This document shows, piece by piece, positions 27,022 through 37,173 of a stretch of DNA of 64,000 nucleotides (position 1 is its first letter; each line of letters starts with the position of its first letter). The DNA is from Pollutimonas harenae (GTDB lineage: Bacteria > Pseudomonadota > Gammaproteobacteria > Burkholderiales > Burkholderiaceae_B). Location of the stretch: the NCBI RefSeq assembly GCF_004153685.1, contig NZ_SDQD01000001.1:1116001-1180000 (forward strand). Reading direction: 5' to 3'. The notes beneath the pieces were generated by a model. That model saw nothing but the letters and a program-made list of their open reading frames with translations, made no database searches and was not told the origin of the DNA. Made by a program: the position numbers and the translations under genes.

Positions 27022-28020
27022 TCAATCCAGCGAAAGGCCCAAGCGATTGATCACCTCATCCCAGCGCTTCTTCTCGCTCACTACCAGCTCGGTCAACCCC
27101 TCGGGTGTTGTCGGTGCTGGCGTGAAATAAAGCGTCGCCATCTTCTGCTTCACATCATCACGCGCCAGGATCTTTGTGATCGACTCATTCAAGCGCTGCA
27201 CCACATCATCCGGCGTACCGGCAGGCACAAAAATTGCATCCCAGGAAATCGACTCGAAACCTGGATAACCCTGCGACGCCATCGTTGGGATGCCTGGCAG
27301 CACATCGCTAGCCTCCAGGCTGGTGATCGCCAGCGCGCGTGCTTTGCCTGCCTTTACCTGCGCCATGGCGATGCCAGGCACCATGAAGCCTGCCTGCACA
27401 TCGTTGTTAAGAATCGATGTAATGATTTGTGGGAAACCAGAGTACGGGATCTGCTGCAGGCTGATGCCGGCCTCATGCTCCAGCATGGCCATGCCCAAAT
27501 GCGAAGAACTGCCCGGGCCCACCGTACCGTAGTTCAGCTCGCCCGGCTTGGACTTGGCCAGGCTCACGAATTCCTGAACATTCTTCGCTTCGAAGTCTTG
27601 TGGCACCACCAGTACGTTCGGGCTCGTGCCCACCAGTGTGATCGGCGCCAAGTCCTTCAGGGGATCGTAGCCCAGTGTCTTCTTGTACAGAGTAGGTGCC
27701 GTGACCATAGGTCCATTGATGGTCAGGAGTATCGTGTATCCATCAGGCTTGGCCTTGCTGGCAGCGCGCGTGCCGATGTTGCCGCCTGCACCCGGCTTGT
27801 TGTCAACGACTACCGGTTGACCCAGGTCTGCGGCCAAGGGCTCGGCAATGGCGCGTGCCAGAATGTCTGGCGAGGACCCGGCCGGGAAGGGCACAATCAT
27901 CTGAATGGGCCGTTCGGGCCAGGCCGCCTGCGCCACTGGCGACAAGGCGAAGAAGGCGGCACCGGCAAGCGTCAGGGCCGAGGCGTGCAGACGTCGGCGG
28001 GTTATGGAAAATCCAGTCAT
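27022..28020 (-). CDS. Bug/TctC family tripartite tricarboxylate transporter substrate-binding protein
   Basis: This is a 332-residue periplasmic protein with a twin-arginine-like start (ITRRRLHASALTLAGAA) and signal cleavage near AQAA-W. The mature part has PIQMIVPFPAGSSPDILAR and DNKPGAGGNIGTRAASK, classic Bug motifs. It lies 49 bases after gpsA in the same direction and may read through from it, but it is not a normal part of the grxC-secB-gpsA operon. It carries no TctAB partners. The ATG at 28020 is chosen because it gives the signal peptide. Confidence 0.92.
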   Translation of the reverse strand: MTGFSITRRRLHASALTLAGAAFFALSPVAQAAWPERPIQMIVPFPAGSSPDILARAIAEPLAADLGQPVVVDNKPGAGGNIGTRAASKAKPDGYTILLTINGPMVTAPTLYKKTLGYDPLKDLAPITLVGTSPNVLVVPQDFEAKNVQEFVSLAKSKPGELNYGTVGPGSSSHLGMAMLEHEAGISLQQIPYSGFPQIITSILNNDVQAGFMVPGIAMAQVKAGKARALAITSLEASDVLPGIPTMASQGYPGFESISWDAIFVPAGTPDDVVQRLNESITKILARDDVKQKMATLYFTPAPTTPEGLTELVVSEKKRWDEVINRLGLSLD

Positions 28021-28069
28021 CAGTGATTCCTTGGGCAGAAAATAACGGTATTTGAAAAGGGTCGAAATA

Positions 28070-29113
28070 TTACTCAGGCCCGGCCTCGCGCGCGAGCAGG
28101 TCGGTGACGGCTCGCCCTGGCGCCATGCCGTCGAACAACACTTTGCATACTGCTTCGGTAATGGGCAGGTTGATCTGGTGCTGGCGACCGAGCGCCAGCG
28201 CGGCTCGAGCACAGCGCACACCTTCAGCGGTCAGGCCGCCGGCCAGAATGTCGTCCAGACCCTTGCCTTGCGCCAGGGCAATGCCTACTTGCCTGTTGCG
28301 TGACAAGTCGCCGGTTGCGGTGAGCACCAGGTCGCCCAGGCCGGTCAGGCCGGCGAAAGTGGCCGCTTGTCCGCCCAGCGCCTGACCCAGTCTTTGCATT
28401 TCGGCTAGCCCACGCGTGATCAATGCGGCTCTGGCATTGGTGCCCAGCTTGAGTCCGTCGGAAATTCCGCAAGCAATCGCCATGACGTTTTTCAGTGCGC
28501 CGCCGACCTCGACGCCGATGATATCGGTGCTGGTATAGATGCGGGCACTGCTGCCGTGCAAGGCCTTGATGGCCGCCTGTGCGGTCCAATCGTGCCGGGT
28601 GGCGACAGTCAGTGCTACGGGCAGGCCTTGTGCGACCTCGAGCGCAAAAGAGGGGCCCGACAGCACGCCCAGGCCCAGTTCGGGCAGGGAGGCGAATGCC
28701 TGTTGGGCGATTTGCTGAGGAAGCAGACCCGAGTCGGGTTGGAAACCCTTACACGTCCAGACGATGCTGAGCTTGCCGCGCGGCGGTGTTGCTGCGAGCG
28801 ATTGCGCCAGCTTATGGCACAGGCTGTGCAGCCCCACTACCGGTACGCCAAGAATAATCAGGCTGTCATCGCGGCCGGTGTTGCAGACGTGATCGATGGC
28901 TTGCTGAAAATCAGCCGTGGCGTTCAGTGCCTGGGGCAGGGGCGTGTTGGGCAGATAGCGGGGGTTGGCGTGATCGTGTGCAATGCTCTGGGCAAGATCA
29001 GGATTGCGGGCCCATAGCAGGGTGTCGGCCCGTGCACTGGCCAGTACGGCCAGCGCGGTGCCCCAACTGCCGGCGCCCAGCACCGACACGCGTGGACGCT
29101 GCTGGCCGTTCAT
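28070..29113 (-). CDS. gpsA: Glycerol-3-phosphate dehydrogenase [NAD(P)+] GpsA
   Basis: This 347-residue enzyme makes sn-glycerol 3-phosphate from dihydroxyacetone phosphate for phospholipids. The nucleotide-binding GAGSWG is at 13-18 and the catalytic lysine is in [12 protein letters not shown]. The start at 29113 ([15 protein letters not shown]) is four bases after the secB stop, as in the conserved secB-gpsA pair; a longer open frame overlaps secB and is not used. Confidence 0.96.
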   Translation of the reverse strand: MNGQQRPRVSVLGAGSWGTALAVLASARADTLLWARNPDLAQSIAHDHANPRYLPNTPLPQALNATADFQQAIDHVCNTGRDDSLIILGVPVVGLHSLCHKLAQSLAATPPRGKLSIVWTCKGFQPDSGLLPQQIAQQAFASLPELGLGVLSGPSFALEVAQGLPVALTVATRHDWTAQAAIKALHGSSARIYTSTDIIGVEVGGALKNVMAIACGISDGLKLGTNARAALITRGLAEMQRLGQALGGQAATFAGLTGLGDLVLTATGDLSRNRQVGIALAQGKGLDDILAGGLTAEGVRCARAALALGRQHQINLPITEAVCKVLFDGMAPGRAVTDLLAREAGPE

Positions 29114-29117
29114 ATGC

Positions 29118-29642
29118 TTACTGACGGGTGGCGCCAGGGGGCAGGATGATGCCGGAATCATCGTTGCCGCCTTGCTGCTGCTGGGCCAGTTCGGCGATGC
29201 GCTGCTCGTACATGCTCTGGAAGTTGACTTCGGCCAAGTGCAGGGCTGGTAGCGAGGTGCGGTTGATGGCGTCGGCCACGTTGGCACGCAAATAGGGGTA
29301 AAGCATGGTGGGGCAGACGATGCCGATCAGCGGATCGAGTTGCTCGGCAGGAATGTTGGCGGCTTCAAAAATACCGGCCTGGGTCGCTTCGACCAGGTAC
29401 AGAACCTTGTCTTGAATGCGTGTGGTAACTGTGACGGTAACGGTGGCTTCGTAGACCGTTTCGGCCAGGCGCTGTCCGCCCACATTCAGGGAAACTTCAA
29501 CGGAGGGGCCTTCCTGCTCCAGGAAAATCTGAGGCGCGTTAGGCATTTCCAGTGACAAATCTTTAACGTAGGTACGTTGCAGGCTGAAGCTGGGATCCTG
29601 GCTGGCTTGTTCGCCTTGGTTGTTCTGTTGCTGTTCGGACAT
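29118..29642 (-). CDS. secB: Protein-export chaperone SecB
   Basis: This 174-residue tetrameric chaperone keeps preproteins unfolded and hands them to SecA. Conserved stretches include [13 protein letters not shown], the middle [10 protein letters not shown] and the [16 protein letters not shown] block. The ATG at 29642 gives the standard MSEQ start; an in-frame ATG four codons earlier is possible. It lies between grxC and gpsA. Confidence 0.97.
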   Translation of the reverse strand: MSEQQQNNQGEQASQDPSFSLQRTYVKDLSLEMPNAPQIFLEQEGPSVEVSLNVGGQRLAETVYEATVTVTVTTRIQDKVLYLVEATQAGIFEAANIPAEQLDPLIGIVCPTMLYPYLRANVADAINRTSLPALHLAEVNFQSMYEQRIAELAQQQQGGNDDSGIILPPGATRQ

Positions 29643-29707
29643 GTAGTTTTCCAAAAGTGATATGGGGTAGGGCCGGGGCCGGTCAGGCTCCAGGGTTAAG
29701 TTCAGGC

Positions 29708-29965
29708 TCAGGCATTCAGCAAAGGCATCAGGCCGTCGGCCCGGTCCAGTGCTGCCAGATCGTCATAGCCGCCCACATGGGTATCACCTATGTAGATTTG
29801 CGGTACGGTACGCCGGCCAGTGCGTTCCATCATGATGGAACGCTGGTCGGGGTCCTGGTCGATCCGGACCTTCTGAATGTTGGTCACGCCTCGTTGCTTG
29901 AGCAGCATTTCAGCGCGAACGCAATATGGGCACACAGCGGTGCAATACATCGTTACTGTAGCCAT
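29708..29965 (-). CDS. grxC: Glutaredoxin 3 (GrxC)
   Basis: This is an 85-residue dithiol glutaredoxin with the active site C12-P-Y-C15 and the TVPQIYIG cis-proline loop. It reduces disulfides with glutathione. It begins at ATG 29965, 11 bases after the rhodanese-like gene, and leads to secB in the usual order. Confidence 0.95.
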   Translation of the reverse strand: MATVTMYCTAVCPYCVRAEMLLKQRGVTNIQKVRIDQDPDQRSIMMERTGRRTVPQIYIGDTHVGGYDDLAALDRADGLMPLLNA

Positions 29966-29976
29966 GGAGATTCTCT

Positions 29977-30387
29977 TTAGTGCTTCTTGGATAGCAGCAT
30001 GCCACCCTGGACCCACCCATTCAGGCCTTCGTTCAGGCTCACGGCCTGATCGTAGCCTTGCTTGCGCAGGCTGGCCGCGATACGGGCTGACTCGCGGCCC
30101 TTGTCGCAAACCACGATAATAGGCTTGTCTTTGGGCAAAGAACTCAGTTTAGCCTGAACATCGGCGGCCGGCAGGTTGCGTGCTTGAGGTATGCTGCCAG
30201 TTTTAAATGCTTCGCTGCTGCGCACGTCGAGAAACAGGCCTTGTTGCTGATTGGCCATTTGGACGGCTTGCTGTACGGTTACCGTTTTGGCGCCGCCCTT
30301 CAGCAGGTTGGGCAACATCAGCATGACGCCCGATGCGATGGCAACGAACAGGAAAATCAGATTGTTTTGGTCTAGAAAAAAGTCCAC
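29977..30387 (-). CDS. Membrane-anchored rhodanese-like protein
   Basis: This is a 136-residue protein with one N-terminal membrane helix (about 8-28) and a single rhodanese domain. The loop cysteine is Cys94 in VVCDKGRES, so sulfur transfer is possible. It resembles YibN, which neighbours grxC-secB in many proteobacteria. It is divergent from gpmA across 89 bases that must hold both promoters. Confidence 0.9.
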   Translation of the reverse strand: MDFFLDQNNLIFLFVAIASGVMLMLPNLLKGGAKTVTVQQAVQMANQQQGLFLDVRSSEAFKTGSIPQARNLPAADVQAKLSSLPKDKPIIVVCDKGRESARIAASLRKQGYDQAVSLNEGLNGWVQGGMLLSKKH

Positions 30388-30476
30388 GTTATATCCCGAA
30401 AACGCCCTCGGAAAAAGGGCGGAATCCAGGGATTATAAAATGGACAGCGAATTTCAACTTTTGGGCGATTCTTATC

Positions 30477-31226
30477 ATGCATAAACTTGTTCTGATGCGC
30501 CACGGCGAAAGCCAGTGGAATCTTGAAAACCGCTTTACGGGCTGGACTGACGTCGATCTGACTGATACAGGACGCGAGCAGGCCTTTCAGGCAGGCAAGC
30601 TACTGAAAGAGAAAGGGTTTGAGTTCGACCTGGCGTATACCTCGGTGCTCAAGCGGGCCATACGCACGCTCTGGATTGCTCTGGACGCCATGGATGCCAT
30701 GCATACGCCTACGGGGCTCAGCTGGCGCCTGAACGAGCGCCATTATGGTGCGCTGCAAGGGCTGAACAAGGCCGAGACCGCTGCCAAGTACGGCGACGAG
30801 CAAGTACTGATCTGGCGTCGGGCCTATGCCATTGCACCCAATCCGCTCGAGCTCGACGATCCGCGTCATCCGCGCTTTGACCGACGTTATGCCAAGATCG
30901 CAGCCGACAAGCTCCCGGCCACAGAGTGCCTGCAGGATACGGTAGCACGTGTCCTGCCGTTCTGGAACGAATCCATTGCACCGGCCATGCGTGCCGGGCG
31001 GCGAGTACTGGTTGCGGCTCACGGCAACAGCCTGCGCGCACTCATCAAGCATCTGGACGGCATTTCCGACGACGACATCGTGCACGTGAACATACCCACT
31101 GGCCAGCCGCTGGTGTACGAGCTCGACGATGATCTGCGTCCCATCCGCCATTATTATCTGGGTGACCCGGCTGAAATCGAGGCTGCGATGGCCGCGGTTG
31201 CCAACCAGGGCAAGGCAAGGAAATAA
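30477..31226 (+). CDS. gpmA: 2,3-bisphosphoglycerate-dependent phosphoglycerate mutase GpmA
   Basis: This 249-residue glycolytic enzyme interconverts 3- and 2-phosphoglycerate. It has the [16 protein letters not shown] signature with phospho-His9, and the second His in [14 protein letters not shown] 30477 matches the family start; the frame is open upstream but only into the divergent promoter region. It is first of gpmA-envC-ctpA-moeB, two bases before envC. Confidence 0.97.
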   Translation: MHKLVLMRHGESQWNLENRFTGWTDVDLTDTGREQAFQAGKLLKEKGFEFDLAYTSVLKRAIRTLWIALDAMDAMHTPTGLSWRLNERHYGALQGLNKAETAAKYGDEQVLIWRRAYAIAPNPLELDDPRHPRFDRRYAKIAADKLPATECLQDTVARVLPFWNESIAPAMRAGRRVLVAAHGNSLRALIKHLDGISDDDIVHVNIPTGQPLVYELDDDLRPIRHYYLGDPAEIEAAMAAVANQGKARK

Positions 31227-31228
31227 AC

Positions 31229-32656
31229 ATGCGGCGAGCGTTGGGCTGTTGTGCGCTTTTGTGGGCGGGTCTCGCCTGTGCAGCAGAGCCTTCGCTCACG
31301 CAAAAGCAGGCTGACGCCCAGACGCAGCGCACCGAGTTGCGCGCACGCATCGCCAGTCTTCAAGACGAAATCGATCGCAGCGAGTCTTCGCGCCGCGATG
31401 CGGCCAGCCAACTGAAAGCATCCGAAACCGCTATTTCGGCCAGCAACCGCCGGCTGGCCGAGCTGGCCGAGCGCCAACGGGCGGCAGAGCGTGAGCTGAA
31501 AGACCTCGGGGCGCAAATCGTCGAGCAAAAGCAGCAGCTGACAGTGCGCCAGCACGAGCTTGGCGAGCAGATGCGGGCTCAGTATGCGGGCGGCCTTTCG
31601 CCCTGGACGGCGCTGCTGTCGGGTGACAATCCGCAAGCCATCGGGCGCGATCTGCGTTATCTGGGCTATATCACGCAGGCCCAGGCCGATGCGGTCATTG
31701 CCGTCAATCTTGCGCTCGACAAACTTGCCAGACTGCAGGCCCGTTCCGAAGAGCAGACGCAGAAATTAGCGCAGCTGGCGCAAGAGACCACCGACGAGAA
31801 AAGCAAGCTTGAGGAGCAAAAGGCTGAACACCAGAAGGTACTCAAGCGGATTGAAACCGAACTGCAGGCGCAGCGCGGGCAGGCGGCAGGCCTGAAACAA
31901 AATGACGAACGCTTGGGCAAATTGATTTCCGGCCTGGAAGTAGCCATAGCCAAGCAGCGGGAAGCCGCCAGAATAGCTGAAGAGAAACGCCGTGCCGAAG
32001 CCGCCCGTCTGGCTGAAGCGAAGCGCCGCGCCGACGTGGCCCGGAAAGCGGAGCAGGCGCGTCAGGCCGAGGCCGCAAGACAAGCCGCTTTGGCCGAACA
32101 AAAGGCCAGAACTGAAGCTGACCGGCAGGTGGCCGAGCAAGTACGTCTGCAAGTGGAGCGGGCGCGGGCAGAGGCCCGTGCCAAGGAAGAAGCTGCCGCT
32201 GCGAAGGCCAAGACCGAGGCAGCCGCTGCCGCGCAAACGGTCCGCAGTGAGCCTGCCGGCGGCTTCCAGGGGCTGGGCAAGCGCAATCCCTATCCGGTCT
32301 CCAGCAACGATATTCTGGGGCGTTTTGGTGCGGAAAGACCCGAAGGCGGATTATGGCGTGGCATTGTGCTGCGGGCCCCGCAAGGCAGCCCCATCAAGGC
32401 CATTGCGGCAGGTCGAGTTGTCTATGCCAATTGGCTGAGTGGTTTCGGCAATATCATGATCGTGGACCATGGCGCCAAGTATCTAAGCGTGTATGCTTAC
32501 AATCAAAGCCTGCTCAAGCGTGTGGGCGATATTGTCGGCGCCGGGGACACCATCGCCACGGTGGGGGCCACAGGCGGACAGGTAGAGTCAGGTCTATACT
32601 TTGAAATCAGGCATCAGGGCGTACCAGTGAATCCCCTGCTTTGGTTAAGGCGGTAA
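31229..32656 (+). CDS. EnvC-like murein hydrolase activator (degenerate M23/LytM domain)
   Basis: This is a 475-residue exported protein with a signal peptide of about 20 residues (ending LACAA), a long coiled coil at about 22-260, an Ala/Lys/Glu-rich region to about 340, and a C-terminal LytM domain at about 375-473. The zinc ligands of active M23 peptidases are replaced: WRGIV where HxGxD is expected, YAYN for YAHN, and LYFEIR for LHFEIR. It therefore should activate amidases at the septum and not cut itself, as EnvC does. Confidence 0.92.
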   Translation: MRRALGCCALLWAGLACAAEPSLTQKQADAQTQRTELRARIASLQDEIDRSESSRRDAASQLKASETAISASNRRLAELAERQRAAERELKDLGAQIVEQKQQLTVRQHELGEQMRAQYAGGLSPWTALLSGDNPQAIGRDLRYLGYITQAQADAVIAVNLALDKLARLQARSEEQTQKLAQLAQETTDEKSKLEEQKAEHQKVLKRIETELQAQRGQAAGLKQNDERLGKLISGLEVAIAKQREAARIAEEKRRAEAARLAEAKRRADVARKAEQARQAEAARQAALAEQKARTEADRQVAEQVRLQVERARAEARAKEEAAAAKAKTEAAAAAQTVRSEPAGGFQGLGKRNPYPVSSNDILGRFGAERPEGGLWRGIVLRAPQGSPIKAIAAGRVVYANWLSGFGNIMIVDHGAKYLSVYAYNQSLLKRVGDIVGAGDTIATVGATGGQVESGLYFEIRHQGVPVNPLLWLRR

Positions 32657-32765
32657 TTTCGTTACTATTTAGTCGTAGTGCATAATTTACGCCAACTCAT
32701 GCAATGCAGTCTTGATACGTGGCGTTGAGTGCATTGACTTTATTCATACTACTTCGGGAATGTGC

Positions 32766-34271
32766 ATGAGCACTCGCAGGTTAGGCGGTTTTGGTTTGAT
32801 GTTGGTGGGCGCGTTAGGCGGTGTCCTGGTCAGTCTGGGCATCACGGCGGCGGCGCAGCGCGGCGATCCCTTGCCGCTCAAAGAACTGCAGCAGTTCGCC
32901 AACGTGTTCGCAGCCATCAAAAGCAGCTACGTCGAACCCGTTACCGACGAAAAGCTGGTCAACGATGCCATCAAGGGGCTGTTCAACGACCTCGATCCGC
33001 ATTCCACCTATCTCGATGCCGAGGCCTTCAAGGAAATGGAAGCCGTCACGCAAGGTGGCTTCGGCGGCCTGGGCATAGAAATCGGCAGCGAAGACGGCAT
33101 GCCCAAGGTGATCTCGCCAATCGAAGACACCCCTGCTGCACGCGCCGGCATTCTGGCGGGCGACCTGATCACGCACATCGATGGCAAGCCCACCAAGGGC
33201 ATGACGCTCAGCGAAGCCATCAAGCTTATGCGTGGCGAACCCAAAACATCCATTGTGCTCACCATCAAGCGGCAAAATAACGACAAGCCCATTGTGGTGA
33301 CTATCGTGCGCGACCTGATCAAGGTGCGCAGCGTGCGCAGCAAGATGCTCGACGGCAATATTGCGTATGTGCGTATTGCACAGTTCCAGGAACGCACTGT
33401 CGAAGACCTGGGCCGACAGCTTACCGAGCTTGGCAGCAAGGGCGCTCCCAAGGCGCTTATTCTCGACTTGCGCAACGACCCGGGCGGCTTGCTCGAAGGC
33501 GCCATCGGCGTGTCGTCTGCGTTCCTGAAGCCCGATGTCCTGGTGGTGTCCACCAAAGGCCGCATACCTTCGGCCAACCGCGAGTATTTCTCCAAGCAGG
33601 GCAGCTATATGCAGAACTTCCTGGGCAGCGCAGACACTCAAGACGGTGCCAAGATCGCGGCCTGGGCCAAGACCGTTCCTATGGTCGTCCTGGTCAACGT
33701 AGGTTCGGCATCGGCCTCTGAAATCGTGGCAGGTGCCTTGCAAGACTACGAGCGCGCCAAAATCATCGGCAGCCGCACTTTTGGCAAGGGCTCGGTGCAA
33801 AGCGTGTTGCCGCTCAGCGAAGATACAGGCATCAAGTTGACCACAGCGCTTTACTACACGCCCAAAGGTCGCTCCATTCAGGTAACCGGTGTCGAGCCCG
33901 ATATCGAGGTTGACGATACCGCGCAAGGCAATCTGTTCCGCCTGCCGCGCGAGGTCGATTTGCAACGCCATCTGCTGAACAGCAACTTCCAGGAAGACAA
34001 GCAGGAAGCGCCTGCCGAAGAAGAGCGTAAAGTCGAGCCCAAGATGTTCGAGTTTGGTGGCGCCGACGATTATCAACTCAAGCAGGCCATCAATTTCCTT
34101 GAAGGGCGTCCCGTCAAAAAGAATAATCCCAGCCTGGTTGCCAAGGCCGACAAACCTAAAGCCGACGGCACCAAGAGCACCGACGCTGAAAAAAAAAGTC
34201 CAGTGACGCCAAATGACCCCAACGTCGAGCGTTTCAGGATCACTGCCGACGGAGTGGTGCCGGTAGAGTAA
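32766..34271 (+). CDS. S41 family carboxy-terminal processing peptidase (CtpA-like)
   Basis: This 501-residue periplasmic serine protease has an N-terminal anchor (about 5-28) and a PDZ domain near 95-175 (GGFGGLGIEI). The S41 core has GSASASEIVAGAL at about 313-325 (catalytic Ser) and FGKGSVQ near 339-345 (catalytic Lys). A Lys/Pro-rich tail follows. The third of three nearby in-frame ATGs (32766) is preferred because GGGA lies at a proper distance; 32760 and 32712 are alternatives. Its stop overlaps the moeB start. Confidence 0.93.
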   Translation: MSTRRLGGFGLMLVGALGGVLVSLGITAAAQRGDPLPLKELQQFANVFAAIKSSYVEPVTDEKLVNDAIKGLFNDLDPHSTYLDAEAFKEMEAVTQGGFGGLGIEIGSEDGMPKVISPIEDTPAARAGILAGDLITHIDGKPTKGMTLSEAIKLMRGEPKTSIVLTIKRQNNDKPIVVTIVRDLIKVRSVRSKMLDGNIAYVRIAQFQERTVEDLGRQLTELGSKGAPKALILDLRNDPGGLLEGAIGVSSAFLKPDVLVVSTKGRIPSANREYFSKQGSYMQNFLGSADTQDGAKIAAWAKTVPMVVLVNVGSASASEIVAGALQDYERAKIIGSRTFGKGSVQSVLPLSEDTGIKLTTALYYTPKGRSIQVTGVEPDIEVDDTAQGNLFRLPREVDLQRHLLNSNFQEDKQEAPAEEERKVEPKMFEFGGADDYQLKQAINFLEGRPVKKNNPSLVAKADKPKADGTKSTDAEKKSPVTPNDPNVERFRITADGVVPVE

Positions 34272-35050
34272 TGAACGACGAAGAGCTGCTTCGCTATGCC
34301 CGGCATATTTTGCTGGATGAGTTCGGCATAGAAGGGCAAGACAGGCTGCAGGCTGCGCGGGTGCTGATTGTAGGCGCCGGAGGGCTGGGCTCCCCGGCAG
34401 CGGCTTACCTGGCCGCATCAGGGGTCGGCCACTTGGTGCTGGCCGACGACGATGAGGTAGAGCTCAGCAATCTGCAGCGTCAAATTCTGCACACCACCGA
34501 TCGTGTGGGCTGGCCCAAGGCCGAATCAGGCAAGCATATGCTGGCGGCCTTGAATCCCCAGATACACATCCAGGCCCTGGTCCAGCGCCTCGACGACGAA
34601 GCCCTGGATGAGCAGGTAGGTCTGGCTGATCTGGTGCTCGACTGTTGCGACAATTTCGCCACCCGCCATGCCGTGAATCGCGCATGCGTCAAGCATCGCA
34701 AGCCGCTGGTCTCGGGGGCGGCCATCCGTTTCTCCGGACAAATCAGTGTGTTTGATTTGCGCCGTGACGATGCCCCCTGCTATCACTGTCTTTTTCCAGA
34801 AGCAGACGATGCCGAGGAGCTGCGCTGCGCCACCACAGGTGTGCTGGCGCCTCTGGTGGGCATAGTCGGCAGTACTCAGGCGGCAGAGGCCATCAAGATA
34901 CTGACCGGCATGGGTGAGACGCTGGTGGGCCGCATGCTATGTCTGAATGCCCTGGACATGCAGTGGCAGACCCTGCGTTTCAAGCGCGATCCGGCTTGCC
35001 TGGTGTGCGCAGACCGTGACGGCCAGCCAGCAGCTGTCCCACCGAATTAA
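34271..35050 (+). CDS. MoeB/ThiF family adenylyltransferase (HesA/MoeB/ThiF)
   Basis: This is a 259-residue E1-like enzyme that adenylates the C-terminal glycine of a ubiquitin-like sulfur carrier (MoaD or ThiS). The ATP site is GAGGLGS at 35-41 with DDDEVELSNLQRQ, and two zinc CxxC pairs are CYHC near 170 and CLVC near 242. No MoaD or ThiS gene is close, so the partner is open. Its last 71 bases overlap the convergent nucleotidase gene. Confidence 0.92.
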   Translation: MNDEELLRYARHILLDEFGIEGQDRLQAARVLIVGAGGLGSPAAAYLAASGVGHLVLADDDEVELSNLQRQILHTTDRVGWPKAESGKHMLAALNPQIHIQALVQRLDDEALDEQVGLADLVLDCCDNFATRHAVNRACVKHRKPLVSGAAIRFSGQISVFDLRRDDAPCYHCLFPEADDAEELRCATTGVLAPLVGIVGSTQAAEAIKILTGMGETLVGRMLCLNALDMQWQTLRFKRDPACLVCADRDGQPAAVPPN

Positions 35051-35741
35051 CGCGCAAGTTCACATACAGATTGCGTCCACCGTGCAGGGCTGAAAACGGT
35101 GTGCCGGGATGAAACACATGCACGGTGCGCATGCCTACCTGACGCGCACTTTTCAGGTTGCGTAAGGTGTCTTCCACCAAAACCACCTGGCGGGCCGGCA
35201 CTGACAGTCGGGCCAGCACCTGGCGCATCAGTGAAAGCGATGGCTTGGGCCGCATTTGTCCTTGCATGGTCATCTGATCAATAGCCCATACATGCTCGAA
35301 ATGATGCAGTATGCCCAGGGTCTTTAACACCTCGCGGGCATAGAACAGTGGCGCATTGGTCAGCAAAATCTTGCGGCCCTTCAGCAATTTGAGCTTGCGG
35401 TTCAGGCCACTTTCGGCATGCACCAATGGTGCAATTTGAAAGTCGTGACTGAGAGCGAGGAAATTGTCGGCGTTGACGCCGTGATGGCGCACCATGCCTA
35501 TGACGGTGGCGCCATAGCGTTGCCAGTAGGTTTTGCGCAAGGCATTGGCTGCATCGGAATCCAGACCCAGGGTCGTGGCCACGGCACGGCCCATCGAGCC
35601 GTCTATGGCCTTGAAGATACCTTTGGAACAATCGTGCAGCGTGTTGTCTAGGTCGAACAGCCACACGGTTTCTTTTGCTTGCGTGCGGCTTGCTGGCCGT
35701 CGCGGGTAAGCCGCAGCCCTGGCTGCATGAGCCGACTGCAT
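34980..35741 (-). CDS. Pyrimidine 5'-nucleotidase (HAD superfamily)
   Basis: This is a 253-residue HAD phosphatase of the SDT1/pyrimidine 5'-nucleotidase type. Motif I DLDNTLHD is at 30-37, motif II ILLTNAP, and motif III VEDTLRN. It dephosphorylates nucleotides or similar phosphates in the cytoplasm. The start follows the argB stop directly (TGAATG), a pairing common in betaproteobacteria. The 3' end runs 71 bases into convergent moeB. Confidence 0.88.
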   Translation of the reverse strand: MQSAHAARAAAYPRRPASRTQAKETVWLFDLDNTLHDCSKGIFKAIDGSMGRAVATTLGLDSDAANALRKTYWQRYGATVIGMVRHHGVNADNFLALSHDFQIAPLVHAESGLNRKLKLLKGRKILLTNAPLFYAREVLKTLGILHHFEHVWAIDQMTMQGQMRPKPSLSLMRQVLARLSVPARQVVLVEDTLRNLKSARQVGMRTVHVFHPGTPFSALHGGRNLYVNLRVNSVGQLLAGRHGLRTPGKPDRA

Positions 35742-36644
35742 TCAGTGCGAGCTGATCATGGTTCCTACGCCCTGGTCGGTCAGGATTTCGAGCAGCAGGC
35801 AATGCGGTACACGGCCATCGACAACATGCACCGACGTGACGCCATTACGTGCGGCGTCGAGCGCCGACGAGATCTTGGGCAGCATGCCGCCAGAGATCGT
35901 ACCGTCTTGAAAGAGTTCGTCTATGGTTTGCGCTGAGAGGCTGCGCAGCAACTGACCATTTTTGTCGAGTACGCCGGGGGTGTTGGTCATCATGACGAGT
36001 TTCTCGGCGCCCAGGACCTCGGCCATTTTTCCGGCAACCACATCGGCGTTGATGTTGTAGGCCCGGCCGTCTTCGCCGTAGCCTATGGACGAAATGACGG
36101 GAATGAACTGATCGTCTTGCAAAGCCTTGACGACAGCCGGTTCGATGCGGGTGATATCGCCCACGTAGCCGATGTCAAGCCACTGGCCCGGGTTGTCGTT
36201 GTCGGCGAGCATTTTCTTGCGTGTCTGGATGAGGCAGCCGTCTTTACCTGTGAGGCCTACAGCCTTGCCGCCAGCTTCGTTGATCATCATGACGATGTCT
36301 TGCTGTACCTGGCCGCCCAACACCCATTCCACGACTTCCATTGTTTCGGCATCGGTAATGCGCATGCCCTGCACGAATGAGCCTTCTTTGCCTATGCGTT
36401 TGAGGGCGGCATTGATTTGCGGGCCGCCGCCGTGCACGACAACAGGATTGAGCCCCACCAGTTTGAGCAGCACCACATCGTGGGCAAAGCTGCGTTGCAG
36501 GGCTTCTTCGGTCATGGCGTTGCCGCCGTACTTGATGACGACAGTTTTGCCATGAAAACGTCGTATGTAGGGCAGGGCCTCGGCCAGCACGTCAGCTTTC
36601 ACTGTTGCGGACAGACTGGCGGGGAGGTCGGGGGAAGTGGTCAT
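35742..36644 (-). CDS. argB: Acetylglutamate kinase ArgB
   Basis: This 300-residue enzyme phosphorylates N-acetylglutamate, the second step of arginine synthesis. The amino acid kinase motifs are VIKYGGNAM (37-44 region), VHGGGPQIN and the C-terminal GTMISSH. The N-terminal helix typical of arginine-sensitive hexameric forms is present (about 1-30), suggesting feedback control by arginine. It precedes the nucleotidase with no gap. Confidence 0.97.
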   Translation of the reverse strand: MTTSPDLPASLSATVKADVLAEALPYIRRFHGKTVVIKYGGNAMTEEALQRSFAHDVVLLKLVGLNPVVVHGGGPQINAALKRIGKEGSFVQGMRITDAETMEVVEWVLGGQVQQDIVMMINEAGGKAVGLTGKDGCLIQTRKKMLADNDNPGQWLDIGYVGDITRIEPAVVKALQDDQFIPVISSIGYGEDGRAYNINADVVAGKMAEVLGAEKLVMMTNTPGVLDKNGQLLRSLSAQTIDELFQDGTISGGMLPKISSALDAARNGVTSVHVVDGRVPHCLLLEILTDQGVGTMISSH

Positions 36645-36678
36645 ACCTTCGCGACTCCTTTAATAGTGTTAGCAGGCC

Positions 36679-37173
36679 CTAGCTGGCCAATGCCTTGTTG
36701 ACGGTGCTGAGGAATGCTTGCTTGTCGTAGTTGCCAAGATAGCGTTTGATGATATTGCCTTGCTTGTCGATAAGAAAGGCAGTGGGGGTGAGCTGTACAT
36801 CGCCGAAAGCCTTGGCGATCTCGCCCTGCGCATCGATGGCTACGGTAAAGGGCAAATGCCGTGTTTCGGCATAGTTCTTTACGTAGTTGGCGGGATCATA
36901 CTGCATGGCCACGGCAATGGTGTCAAAACCCTTGGGCGACAGGTCGTTGTAATGCTGAATGGTGTCCGGCATTTGCGCAATACAGGTAACGCAACTGGTG
37001 GCCCAGAACTTGACCAGCACGACTTTGCCGCGCAGGTCCTGCATAGTGGTTTTTTCGCCGGTGAGCGACGTGAAGGTGACGTTCGGGGCAGCCTTGGCCG
37101 AGCCGGAAAACTGCCAGATGCCGATTCCGGCCAGGGCTAATGCGGCGATTACGCCAATAAGTGCTTTTTTCAT
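36679..37173 (-). CDS. TlpA-like periplasmic thiol-disulfide protein
   Basis: This is a 164-residue thioredoxin-fold protein with an N-terminal membrane anchor or signal (about 4-28). The redox site is C61-V-T-C64 in FWATSCVTCIAQMP, and TPTAFLIDKQG is the cis-Pro region. It probably reduces or isomerises disulfides in the periplasm, for example in cytochrome maturation. Its start overlaps the stop of the BON lipoprotein gene (ATGA). Confidence 0.9.
   Translation of the reverse strand: MKKALIGVIAALALAGIGIWQFSGSAKAAPNVTFTSLTGEKTTMQDLRGKVVLVKFWATSCVTCIAQMPDTIQHYNDLSPKGFDTIAVAMQYDPANYVKNYAETRHLPFTVAIDAQGEIAKAFGDVQLTPTAFLIDKQGNIIKRYLGNYDKQAFLSTVNKALAS

Noticed and set aside
32814-34418. 534-codon open frame on the minus strand opposite ctpA
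   Set aside because: It lies fully antisense to the well-recognised S41 protease, runs across a gene boundary and has no domain-like sequence; high-GC coding DNA often leaves the opposite frame open.
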